Shown here in pieces: positions 1-6,890 of a DNA stretch of 64,000 nt (its first letter is position 1; each line of letters opens with the position of its first letter). Source of the DNA: Pseudomonadota bacterium (GTDB lineage: Bacteria; Pseudomonadota; Alphaproteobacteria; Sphingomonadales; Govanellaceae); the NCBI GenBank assembly GCA_003577275.1, contig QEVO01000001.1, forward strand, positions 682,001 through 746,000, read 5' to 3'. The translations under genes and the position numbers were made by a program. The notes beneath the pieces were generated by a model. That model ran no database searches and was not told where the DNA came from. It saw only the letters and a list, made by a program, of their open reading frames with translations.

Positions 1-278
1 TCTCCCATCGCCATGGTGCCGCCGCTGCAGGTAAAGCAGACCACATCAAGAGGGATGCCGGGCAGCAGCAGGGATGCGCTGTAGCACAAATTGTTTCGCA
101 TCAGCGCGATGGTGTCGGCGGTCATCTCATCGGCGGATTGCACGCGGCTGATATGCACGCCCACGCCTGGCGGCGCCAGCCGAAACACATCGTCTTCCAC
201 GGTTTCTTCATTGGAGAGCACGATGAAGCCCAATTTTGCGCGCCAGTGGCGGCCCTGATCGAATTGCGGCGCGGTCAT
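1..278 (-). CDS. Asp/Glu racemase / maleate isomerase-arylmalonate decarboxylase family protein (partial, C-terminus off the window)
   Basis: The first 92 residues of a gene read leftward and cut by the window edge. The start ATG overlaps the stop of the MFS gene (ATGA), so the two are translationally coupled. The opening KLGFIVLSNEETVEDDVFRL, then APPGVGVH, is the N-terminal signature of the maleate isomerase/arylmalonate decarboxylase branch of the Asp/Glu racemase superfamily. CFTCSGGTMAMGE near residue 80 carries the expected first catalytic cysteine. Known members isomerise, racemise or decarboxylate small dicarboxylic acids through two cysteines; the second lies outside the window. The substrate is unknown. 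Context suggests a catabolic enzyme for the compound imported by the neighbouring MFS carrier and TonB receptor. Confidence 0.8.
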   Translation of the reverse strand, partial: MTAPQFDQGRHWRAKLGFIVLSNEETVEDDVFRLAPPGVGVHISRVQSADEMTADTIALMRNNLCYSASLLLPGIPLDVVCFTCSGGTMAMG

Positions 279-1492
279 GACGCAGGGCTCCCGATTGTTG
301 CCGATTTTTGTTGCGCTTTCGCTCCCGTCAACAGCAGCAGAAAGGAGCCTAGAACACAGACAGCGCCAAGCATCACATTATGGTCGTAATCGCCAGGCGT
401 GGAAATAAACCCGCCGGCTCCGGGGGCCAGCGCATAGCCGACCTTCATCATGGCAAGCGCCAAGACGATGGTTTTTCCCGTGGCGTCCGATTGCGCCAGG
501 ATGGCCAACTGGTAGGGAGCGGTGAAGGTCCAGCAAAAGGCGAAAACGCTGACCGCAGCCATGAAAATTATCGCCTCCGGGAATGCGGTCAAGGCGTACA
601 TGCTGATAATGATGCAAAGCGTTGCGGCAAAAATCAACCGCATCCGGCCAAATCTATCCTGAAGAAACGTGACGGATAGCGCGCCGCAAATGCTGGCAAG
701 CAGCGACCAGCTGATGATCTTGCCGATGGCGGTTGGCGAGTAACCGTTGAAGGTTCCGATGCGCTCCACATAGGCCCATACCAGCATCACGCCAAGACCA
801 AAGAGAAAAATGCCAAACAGCATTGCATAATGCGTCCAACCCAGCGTTCCACGTCGGACGTCGGACGACTGCTCAGCCGCCGGGGGCTTGCCATGTTCGG
901 GAATGAACAGGGCGACCAGGAATATCGGGGCTCCGGCCAGCAGCAGGAAATAAAAAAGGCCATTCATACCCCACCAGTTTATGAAGTAGGGTATAAGGAA
1001 GGTGGCTAGCGCGCCGGTCAGCATCTGCGCGACGATAAAAATGGCGAAATTCCTGTCATGACGGCTGGTATCGGCAATGTGGGAGAACGCCACCGACATC
1101 AAGGCAATGCCAGCGGCGCCGGAAAGAAAGCGCATGACGAACAAGGCATAAAAACTGTCCTTGGCCATGATGGACATGAGCTGCGAAGCAAGAAAGAGAC
1201 TGAGCGCCACGACCGCCAGCCGTCGCCAATTCAGGTTTCTGATCCACAGCGAAAGGGCAACCGATCCGGCGAACATTCCCGCCAAGTCCGCCGATCCGAT
1301 GATGCCCGCCTGACGCGGCGAATAGACGCCGCTGTCGCTCAGCGCGCCGAGAAAGATCGGCGTCACCAGAAACATCAGCGAGCCCACCGCGCCGGCGACG
1401 ATGGAGGCCATCAGGCAGGGCATGCTGTTGAGGCGACGCCGCCAGTCCTGCCCATGGCCGGCAAAAAGAATGTCTTGGGCCGCGTCAGTCAT
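275..1492 (-). CDS. MFS transporter
   Basis: A 405-residue inner-membrane protein with about twelve hydrophobic segments, the first near residues 28-50 after a short cytoplasmic N-terminus. Length and segment pattern fit the major facilitator superfamily. The first cytoplasmic loop has RNLNWRRLAVVAL rather than a textbook GxxxDRxGRR, but the equivalent second-half loop reads DRFGRMRL. It is probably a secondary carrier for a small organic acid or amide. It is the first gene of a two-gene unit with the racemase-family enzyme, and a weak 21-bp palindrome lies 28-48 bases before its start, so control by the upstream TetR regulator is likely. The substrate cannot be read from the sequence. Confidence 0.85.
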   Translation of the reverse strand: MTDAAQDILFAGHGQDWRRRLNSMPCLMASIVAGAVGSLMFLVTPIFLGALSDSGVYSPRQAGIIGSADLAGMFAGSVALSLWIRNLNWRRLAVVALSLFLASQLMSIMAKDSFYALFVMRFLSGAAGIALMSVAFSHIADTSRHDRNFAIFIVAQMLTGALATFLIPYFINWWGMNGLFYFLLLAGAPIFLVALFIPEHGKPPAAEQSSDVRRGTLGWTHYAMLFGIFLFGLGVMLVWAYVERIGTFNGYSPTAIGKIISWSLLASICGALSVTFLQDRFGRMRLIFAATLCIIISMYALTAFPEAIIFMAAVSVFAFCWTFTAPYQLAILAQSDATGKTIVLALAMMKVGYALAPGAGGFISTPGDYDHNVMLGAVCVLGSFLLLLTGAKAQQKSATIGSPAS

Positions 1493-1519
1493 GATATTCC
1501 CCGTCTCGCCGCCGGTTAT

Positions 1520-1540
1520 TATACTATACTAATTAGCTTA
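1520..1540. promoter_or_regulatory. Candidate TetR operator upstream of the MFS gene
   Basis: The left arm TATACTATA matches the left arm of the perfect palindrome at 6653-6673 in 8 of 9 bases. The right arm ATTAGCTTA matches its right arm in 6 of 9. The spacer is also three bases but differs. The site lies 28-48 bases upstream of the MFS start in an AT-rich patch of a GC-rich genome. This is the weakest of the three sites. Confidence 0.45.
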
Positions 1541-1595
1541 GTCATAATAATTAATCGAAGTTCCCGCCGGAGGATCACCGCCCGAGCGCAGAGGG

Positions 1596-2255
1596 TCAAA
1601 TGCCGCGCTTCACGGCGGCGATCGCCAGGTCCTCAATCTGATTTTGCATGGCGGTCACCAGCTTGCCGAACGCCTTCGGGTCCGATTTTGCGTTTGGGAA
1701 GGGGCGGGTCAGCGCCAGGCGCACGAGTATCGTGCCCAGCATGGTGTGAAAAAATACCGTCGCGTCGGTAGCCTTGAAAAGTCCCTGCTGCTGTCCGTCC
1801 CGCAAAATCTTTTCCAAACGCAGGATCATCGGCCGTAAGGTGCCGCCTTCTTGCTCCAATGTTCCCGGCTTTCCGGCCACGCGATTGAATTCCGGCAGTC
1901 CCTCTACGGTCGTGAAATCCAACAGCAGCAGCCGAACTTGCGCAATATTGGAAGCAAAATAGATCACCTGCCGATTGACGCCTTTTTTCAATAGAGCCAC
2001 TGGGCTGTCGCCATCGGTATCGATAAAATCCTGGGCCAGCGTTTTGATGGCGCGGTCGATGATCGACGACAGGATTTCCTTCTTTCCCTTAAAATGCGTG
2101 TAAAGGGAGGGGAACTGTATGCCGATGGCGTCGGCAATGTCCTGCAAACGAAATCCCTCAATTCCTTTATCTTCGATAATTTGTTCAGCAACATCGACAA
2201 TAAGCTCGGCGGTGCCCACATCGATATCGCGTTTCAATTTTCTCCTGGATCTCAT
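1596..2255 (-). CDS. TetR/AcrR family transcriptional regulator
   Basis: A 219-residue regulator. The N-terminal helix-turn-helix is clear: AELIVDVAEQIIEDKGIEGF leads into LQDIADAIGIQFPSLYTHF and GKKEILSSIIDRA (about residues 16-68), the classic TetR_N pattern. The rest is a helical ligand-binding domain without close resemblance to a named subfamily. The gene lies between the creatininase gene and the MFS gene on the same strand. Related 21-bp palindromes sit before the MFS gene, the TonB receptor gene and the molybdoenzyme genes, so it is the best candidate regulator of the whole 1-11 kb locus. The inducer is presumably the substrate or an intermediate of the pathway. Confidence 0.9.
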   Translation of the reverse strand: MRSRRKLKRDIDVGTAELIVDVAEQIIEDKGIEGFRLQDIADAIGIQFPSLYTHFKGKKEILSSIIDRAIKTLAQDFIDTDGDSPVALLKKGVNRQVIYFASNIAQVRLLLLDFTTVEGLPEFNRVAGKPGTLEQEGGTLRPMILRLEKILRDGQQQGLFKATDATVFFHTMLGTILVRLALTRPFPNAKSDPKAFGKLVTAMQNQIEDLAIAAVKRGI

Positions 2256-2285
2256 CCGGCATTCTCAATGTAAGTAGAAACAACA

Positions 2286-2390
2286 AACGCCTTATATACT
2301 AAAGCATCCCCGTGCAACATCAGGCGACATTGTATAATTCCCGTCAGGACTGCTCAACCTTCCCGTTGGCCATGGTATAACGCCTTATAT
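2286..2390. repeat. 12-bp direct repeat AACGCCTTATAT (2286-2297 and 2379-2390)
   Basis: Two exact copies of AACGCCTTATAT lie 93 bases apart in the AT-rich gap before the TetR gene. The first copy continues into TATACTAA, which also occurs at 1525-1532 inside the MFS operator candidate. They may be regulator sites or promoter duplications. No gene was seen in this 179-base gap. Confidence 0.4.
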
Positions 2391-2434
2391 TATTTAAATA
2401 AATTTTCAGAACTCACGGCGGATCGAGAAACCGG

Positions 2435-3211
2435 CTATAAGGCGAGCCCCTGACGGAAAGCGGCAGTGCAGCCGTCCACGAGATTTACGATAACCGTCTC
2501 TCCCAACTCGCGGCAGGCGCCGGAGGTGGGGCAGAGCGCGCCTGAGGGCGGCACATGCTGCGTTTCGGGCGGAAAGGCGTCATAGGGCGGGAAGCGGGCG
2601 AAAACATCCGGCGGATAGCGATCCTGCTGCACCAGTTCAGGGTGCAGGTAGAGCATCACCGACGTTTCGAGCTTGCCGGCATGCTCCAGCGCGATGGAGG
2701 AAAAGCCCTCGGGATAGAAGGGACGCAAGCGTTCAAGGTCCAGAATGGCGTTGACGTTGGGCTTGACGATTTTAAAGTCCGTGACGCCGGCGTATTTCAA
2801 TTCGCGAATGGCGACATCGCAGGCTTCCAGAACATACATGTCATTCTCGTAGTGAATATCCACCAGCCCCAGCTTGTGCACGCCATGGCGGGCGAATTCG
2901 CGAACGACATCGACCAAATGGTCAATCAGCGTCTTGGCGTCCAGACTGGTGGTGCCGCAAAAATGATTGCCGCCGCCGGAGCGGCACTGCGACTTGCAGC
3001 CATAGGTTATGGTTGGGGCCACGATCGCGCCGATGGCGTCAGCGCAACGCTTGGCGATGGCTTCGGCGATCAACAGATCGGTCGCCAACGGCAAGTGCGG
3101 GCCATGCTGTTCGATGGCGCCGATGGGAAGCAGGACGGCTTCTTTGCCGTTTTGCACTCTTTCCTGGTAATCGACCCAACTCAAGTTGGCCATCAAAATC
3201 TGTTTATCCAT
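2435..3211 (-). CDS. Creatininase family amidohydrolase
   Basis: A 258-residue protein. The N-terminal strand NLSWVDYQERV is followed by PIGAIEQHGPHLPLATD (about residues 31-47), the metal-binding Glu/His/Asp motif of the creatininase family. GGGNHFCGTTSLDAKT and the later DIHYENDMY also fit the fold. Family members are metal-dependent cytoplasmic hydrolases that open cyclic or linear amides (creatinine, formamidopyrimidines) or process peptide cofactors, so creatinine itself is not assured. It is 59 bases downstream of a ureohydrolase on the same strand, which suggests consecutive C-N bond cleavages in the breakdown of a guanidino or cyclic-amide compound. That link is inference from gene order. 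Confidence 0.85.
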   Translation of the reverse strand: MDKQILMANLSWVDYQERVQNGKEAVLLPIGAIEQHGPHLPLATDLLIAEAIAKRCADAIGAIVAPTITYGCKSQCRSGGGNHFCGTTSLDAKTLIDHLVDVVREFARHGVHKLGLVDIHYENDMYVLEACDVAIRELKYAGVTDFKIVKPNVNAILDLERLRPFYPEGFSSIALEHAGKLETSVMLYLHPELVQQDRYPPDVFARFPPYDAFPPETQHVPPSGALCPTSGACRELGETVIVNLVDGCTAAFRQGLAL

Positions 3212-3270
3212 GGGAAACTTCCTTATGGGCGGGAGATGTTGATTTTATCTCATGGCATGGACAGAAAGCA

Positions 3271-4221
3271 TCACGCTCCGGCTCTTTCCTTTCGCTTGAG
3301 GATGAAGGCCATCAGATCACGCAAAATCATCGCCGCCAACTGGGTGGTAATTTCCGAATGATCATAGGAAGGCGCCACTTCAACAAGGTCGCATCCTATA
3401 ATATTTCCCTTCTCGGCGATACCTTTAAGAATCTTGCGGATTTCCGGGTAATAAAAGCCGCCGGGGGAGGGCGTGCCGGTGCCCGGGGCGACCGATGCGT
3501 CCATGCCGTCAATATCAATGGTGATATAGTAGTTGGCGCTGGCGGGTATCCGGCGTAGGGTTTCCGCAATGCCGGTGGTTCTGATCTGCTCAACGCTCAA
3601 GATAACGCTGCCGTATGCCTTGGCGTCCGCGAAATCCGAGACTGAACTGCTGCCGGTGCCGCGGATGCCAAGTTGCGCCATGCCTTGAATATAGCCCATC
3701 TCGGATGCCCGCCGCATCGGGCTGCCTTGGCCGTTCTTCTGGCCGGCGACGTCGTTGACGAAATCGAGGTGGGCGTCAATCTGAACAATGGCGAAGGGGC
3801 CGATATCATTGAGCGCCTGGAGTACGGGAATGGTTACCGCATGATCGCCGCCCAGACCAAAGGGGATCGCGCCACGGGAGACGATTTTGCGCACCATCTG
3901 GCGGATGTTGGCGAAACAGGCATCGACGTCGCCGTGCAGCATGTCCACATCGCCGCAATCGACGATCTTCCACTGCGGGCCAAAATAGGTTGTACCATCA
4001 TCATGGTCGTAACTTGTGTGCGGCGAGAACTGGCACAAGCACGAACCTTCCCGGATGCCGCTGGGACCAAAGCGCGCTCCTGCGCGATACTGCGTGCCAA
4101 GATCAAACGGCATGCCATAGACGGCGATATCGGCGTCAAGTTCATCCAAGTTGGTTACAATCGGCGTTCGGCCGAAGGAGCGTATCCCGGTGAAAGGCAA
4201 GTTCAGTTTCTTAACCGTCAT
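3271..4221 (-). CDS. Ureohydrolase (arginase/agmatinase family)
   Basis: A 316-residue manganese hydrolase. The three metal motifs are present: LGGDHAVTIPVL, VQIDAHLDFVND and ITIDIDGMDASVAPGTGTPSPGG, so the binuclear metal site is complete. The N-terminal RAGARFGPSGIREGS is typical of the agmatinase/guanidinobutyrase branch. Such enzymes release urea from guanidino compounds in the cytoplasm. The exact substrate (agmatine, guanidinobutyrate, guanidinopropionate or another) cannot be told. The third motif has DAHLD where many agmatinases have DAHxD followed by a Thr/Tyr. Placement between a TonB receptor and a creatininase-family enzyme argues for a catabolic role rather than polyamine synthesis. 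Confidence 0.88.
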   Translation of the reverse strand: MTVKKLNLPFTGIRSFGRTPIVTNLDELDADIAVYGMPFDLGTQYRAGARFGPSGIREGSCLCQFSPHTSYDHDDGTTYFGPQWKIVDCGDVDMLHGDVDACFANIRQMVRKIVSRGAIPFGLGGDHAVTIPVLQALNDIGPFAIVQIDAHLDFVNDVAGQKNGQGSPMRRASEMGYIQGMAQLGIRGTGSSSVSDFADAKAYGSVILSVEQIRTTGIAETLRRIPASANYYITIDIDGMDASVAPGTGTPSPGGFYYPEIRKILKGIAEKGNIIGCDLVEVAPSYDHSEITTQLAAMILRDLMAFILKRKERAGA

Positions 4222-4276
4222 TCTTTATGTCTCTCTTTTCAGGATACGCTCATTCTAATCCGGGTATGCGTCCGCC

Positions 4277-6601
4277 TTAGAAGCTGAGGCGGGAATTGAT
4301 GCCGATGGTGCGCGGCCGGGCGCGGGTGAACGTCGGCGGCACATTGCGGTCGGTGTCCACGCCGGCGACAATCCGCTCATCCCATATGTTCTTGACAAAG
4401 AGCGAGGTCTCCCACCTGTCGGTCTGTATGCCGATGGAGAAGTTGCCCGAGACGTGGGAGGGTATTTCCGTCCGCAGCGCGCCGCCTTCAAATTCGGTAT
4501 AGCTGTTGCCGGTGTATTGCACGTCGCCACGGACGAACAATTGATAGTCGTCATTGGCCAGGGGCGTGCTGTAGTCAAGGGAAGCATTCAACAGCCAGCG
4601 CGGCACGTTGGGCGCGCGCGATCCGATGCCGGCATTCGCCTCATCCGTCGATGAGGTTAAGGTAGAGTCGGTGAAGGAGCCGCCTGCTTTAAAGATCAGT
4701 CCCTCCGTCAGGGCGGCGGACAGCTCGATCTCCACCCCCTTGCTGGTCACTTCGCCGGCGTTAAAGATGGTGGTGAAGCCGCATTGCAGGAAAGTCGTCG
4801 TCTGGACGTCGCTCCATTTCACGTAATAGGCGGCGGCATTGACGATCAGGCGATTGTCCAGCCAACTGGTCTTGGCGCCAAGCTCGTAGTTCCACAGACT
4901 GTCGGAGCCGAAGGTGCGGGGCAGCGCGCCCAAGCCCCGGCTTTGCACTTCAGCCGAGCAGGCCTCGCCGATGGGGCCGGTGGTGGGCACCGGCTCATTG
5001 ATGCCGCCCAAGCGAAAACCCTTGGCGGCTTGCAAGTAGACCAGAACATCCTCATTGGGCTGGTAGGAAAGACCAAATTTCGGATTGATGCCGCTATCGG
5101 AGGTCGAGTCGTCGATGATGTCGACGCCGCCATTGGCCAGGCCGGCGTGGAAGAGATAGAAATCCTGCTTCCAGTCAAAGGCGCGAGCGCCGACGGTGAA
5201 GGCCACCTGATCGGTGACGTTGAAGCTCATCTCGCCAAAGAGCGCAAACTGCCGCTGTTTGATTTCCTGATTACCATCGAACAGGGAATCATCCTGTGCG
5301 CCAAAGAATGAGGACGGCGGCAGGCCGTAGAGAACCAGCAAATCTTCCAGACCTGGCAGCGGCACTTCTTCAACAAATGACCGCTCCTGTTTTTGATAAT
5401 AGCCGCCAATCAGCCAAGTGACGGCGCTGTCCGCGTTTGAGGCCAGCCTGGTTTCCTGCACGAAGTCCTTGACCTCGTTGTAGACCACCACCTGCGAAAC
5501 CAGCGGCGTTACGCCATCAGCAAGAACCGGGCCAAGATTTATCCGGCCGCGGAAGGTATCATCCAGGCGATTGTCGAAATCACGGTCAAAGTACGATGTC
5601 GAGGAAGACAGCGTGGCCCAGGACAGATTCCAATTAAACGCCATGTTAGCGATATAAAATTCATCATCGAAGGGATCTTCGATGAATTTGGCGACCTGAA
5701 GCTCATCGCTGATGACCAGATCCTCGCCAGTGGCCGATACGTCGATGCCGCCATTGACGCCCATGGCCTGGGCCAAGCCAGGCAGAAATTCATCCTGCCG
5801 TCCATCGGCGCTAGCATCCTGATAGATCAGGCTGACGGTCAAATCGAACGAATCGGAGGCCTGGAATTTGGCGGCGATGCGGCCGCCGAGCGCATCGTCA
5901 TCGTTGTAGTTTTTCTCGCCATTGACAATGTTGTCGATGAAGCCGGAGTTCTTTTGATAGTAGGCGACGCCGCGCACGGCGAATTTTCCTTCCGCCACCG
6001 GCAGGTTGATCATGCCTTTGGCCGCATAATTCTCGCCGCCGCTCTTGGTGGTGGAGACCAGGCCATCAATCACGCCTTCGACTTTCTCCAGGTTGGGTTG
6101 CTTGGTCAGCACCCGCACCGTGCCCGCCATGGAGCCGGCGCCATAAAGCGTGCCTTGCGGGCCGCGCAACACTTCGATGCGCTCAATGTCGAACAGCGTG
6201 AGGTCCGGATTGAAGGCGTTGGCGGTCACCGGGATATCATTGAAATAGATGCCCACCGTGGATTTGTTTTGCGGCTGGATATGGGCGATGCGGCCGGTGG
6301 TGATGCCGCGGATGGTGATTTGCGTCTGGCCCGGTCCCTGATTGATCGCCGACAGGCTGGGCACCAGACGCGCGTAGTCGTCAAATCCGAATAACTGTTG
6401 GCGTTCAATGGCGTTGCCGCTGATCGCCTGGATGCTCAAGGCAACGTCTTGCAACGCTTCGGCGCCGCGCTTTTGCGCCGTTACCGTGATTTCCTCCAAT
6501 GCGGTTGGCGCATCGGCCGCCATGGCCTGTCCCGCCCCGGACATAAGCGCCACCGCCGCTACGGTCGTCCTGTAAATTGATCCCCTGGTCATAGCTGACA
6601 C
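4277..6601 (-). CDS. TonB-dependent outer membrane receptor
   Basis: A 774-residue receptor. Residues 1-29 form a signal peptide ending AGQAMA. A TonB-box-like LEEITVTAQKR follows. The plug domain contains ITIRGITTGR, STVGIYFNDIPV and IEVLRGPQGTLYGAGSMAG (about residues 90-165). The remainder is a 22-strand barrel ending in the aromatic strand INSRLSF, as needed for outer-membrane insertion. It resembles the large group of sphingomonad-type receptors for organic nutrients rather than a named siderophore receptor. It heads a minus-strand series with ureohydrolase and creatininase genes. A perfect 9-bp-arm palindrome lies 52-72 bases upstream of the start, so its transcription is probably repressed by the nearby TetR protein. 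Confidence 0.93.
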   Translation of the reverse strand: MSAMTRGSIYRTTVAAVALMSGAGQAMAADAPTALEEITVTAQKRGAEALQDVALSIQAISGNAIERQQLFGFDDYARLVPSLSAINQGPGQTQITIRGITTGRIAHIQPQNKSTVGIYFNDIPVTANAFNPDLTLFDIERIEVLRGPQGTLYGAGSMAGTVRVLTKQPNLEKVEGVIDGLVSTTKSGGENYAAKGMINLPVAEGKFAVRGVAYYQKNSGFIDNIVNGEKNYNDDDALGGRIAAKFQASDSFDLTVSLIYQDASADGRQDEFLPGLAQAMGVNGGIDVSATGEDLVISDELQVAKFIEDPFDDEFYIANMAFNWNLSWATLSSSTSYFDRDFDNRLDDTFRGRINLGPVLADGVTPLVSQVVVYNEVKDFVQETRLASNADSAVTWLIGGYYQKQERSFVEEVPLPGLEDLLVLYGLPPSSFFGAQDDSLFDGNQEIKQRQFALFGEMSFNVTDQVAFTVGARAFDWKQDFYLFHAGLANGGVDIIDDSTSDSGINPKFGLSYQPNEDVLVYLQAAKGFRLGGINEPVPTTGPIGEACSAEVQSRGLGALPRTFGSDSLWNYELGAKTSWLDNRLIVNAAAYYVKWSDVQTTTFLQCGFTTIFNAGEVTSKGVEIELSAALTEGLIFKAGGSFTDSTLTSSTDEANAGIGSRAPNVPRWLLNASLDYSTPLANDDYQLFVRGDVQYTGNSYTEFEGGALRTEIPSHVSGNFSIGIQTDRWETSLFVKNIWDERIVAGVDTDRNVPPTFTRARPRTIGINSRLSF

Positions 6602-6652
6602 TCCTCCTCGCTTTTTATGGGAAGTTCCTAAAACGGTATCGAATGATTAAAC

Positions 6653-6673
6653 TAAACTATATCGTATAGTTTA
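6653..6673. promoter_or_regulatory. Perfect palindromic operator, TonB receptor promoter
   Basis: Arms TAAACTATA and TATAGTTTA are perfect reverse complements, separated by TCG. The site lies 52-72 bases before the receptor start codon. The size and symmetry fit a TetR dimer site. It is the best copy of the three related sites. Confidence 0.75.
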
Positions 6674-6792
6674 TGATTGGGCTATTTTTGAAAATCGTCA
6701 AGAACAATTTTCTTGATATGGCGGGACCGTGGGGAGAAGAGGGCCATTAGCCTTCATCCGCAAAGTGTTTCATTTTTATAGTTGTGAAGTAA

Positions 6793-6813
6793 AAAAATGT
6801 ATCATATAGTTCA
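6793..6813. promoter_or_regulatory. Second TetR-type operator, molybdoenzyme promoter
   Basis: Right arm TATAGTTCA matches the perfect site in 8 of 9 bases. The spacer TCA matches in 2 of 3 and the left arm AAAAATGTA in 6 of 9. It lies 78-98 bases upstream of the molybdoenzyme start, so the divergent region holds one site per direction. Confidence 0.6.
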
Positions 6814-6890
6814 GCTAACCCCACGATTTTACGGATTACCGCTCTGGCGGTTGTCTCATCGGCACGCATTGCCGGGAGGAGGGTGAGCGT

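Noticed and set aside
4784..5311. Plus-strand reading frame of 175 residues opposite the TonB receptor gene
   Set aside because: The opposite strand encodes clear receptor motifs throughout; this frame has none.
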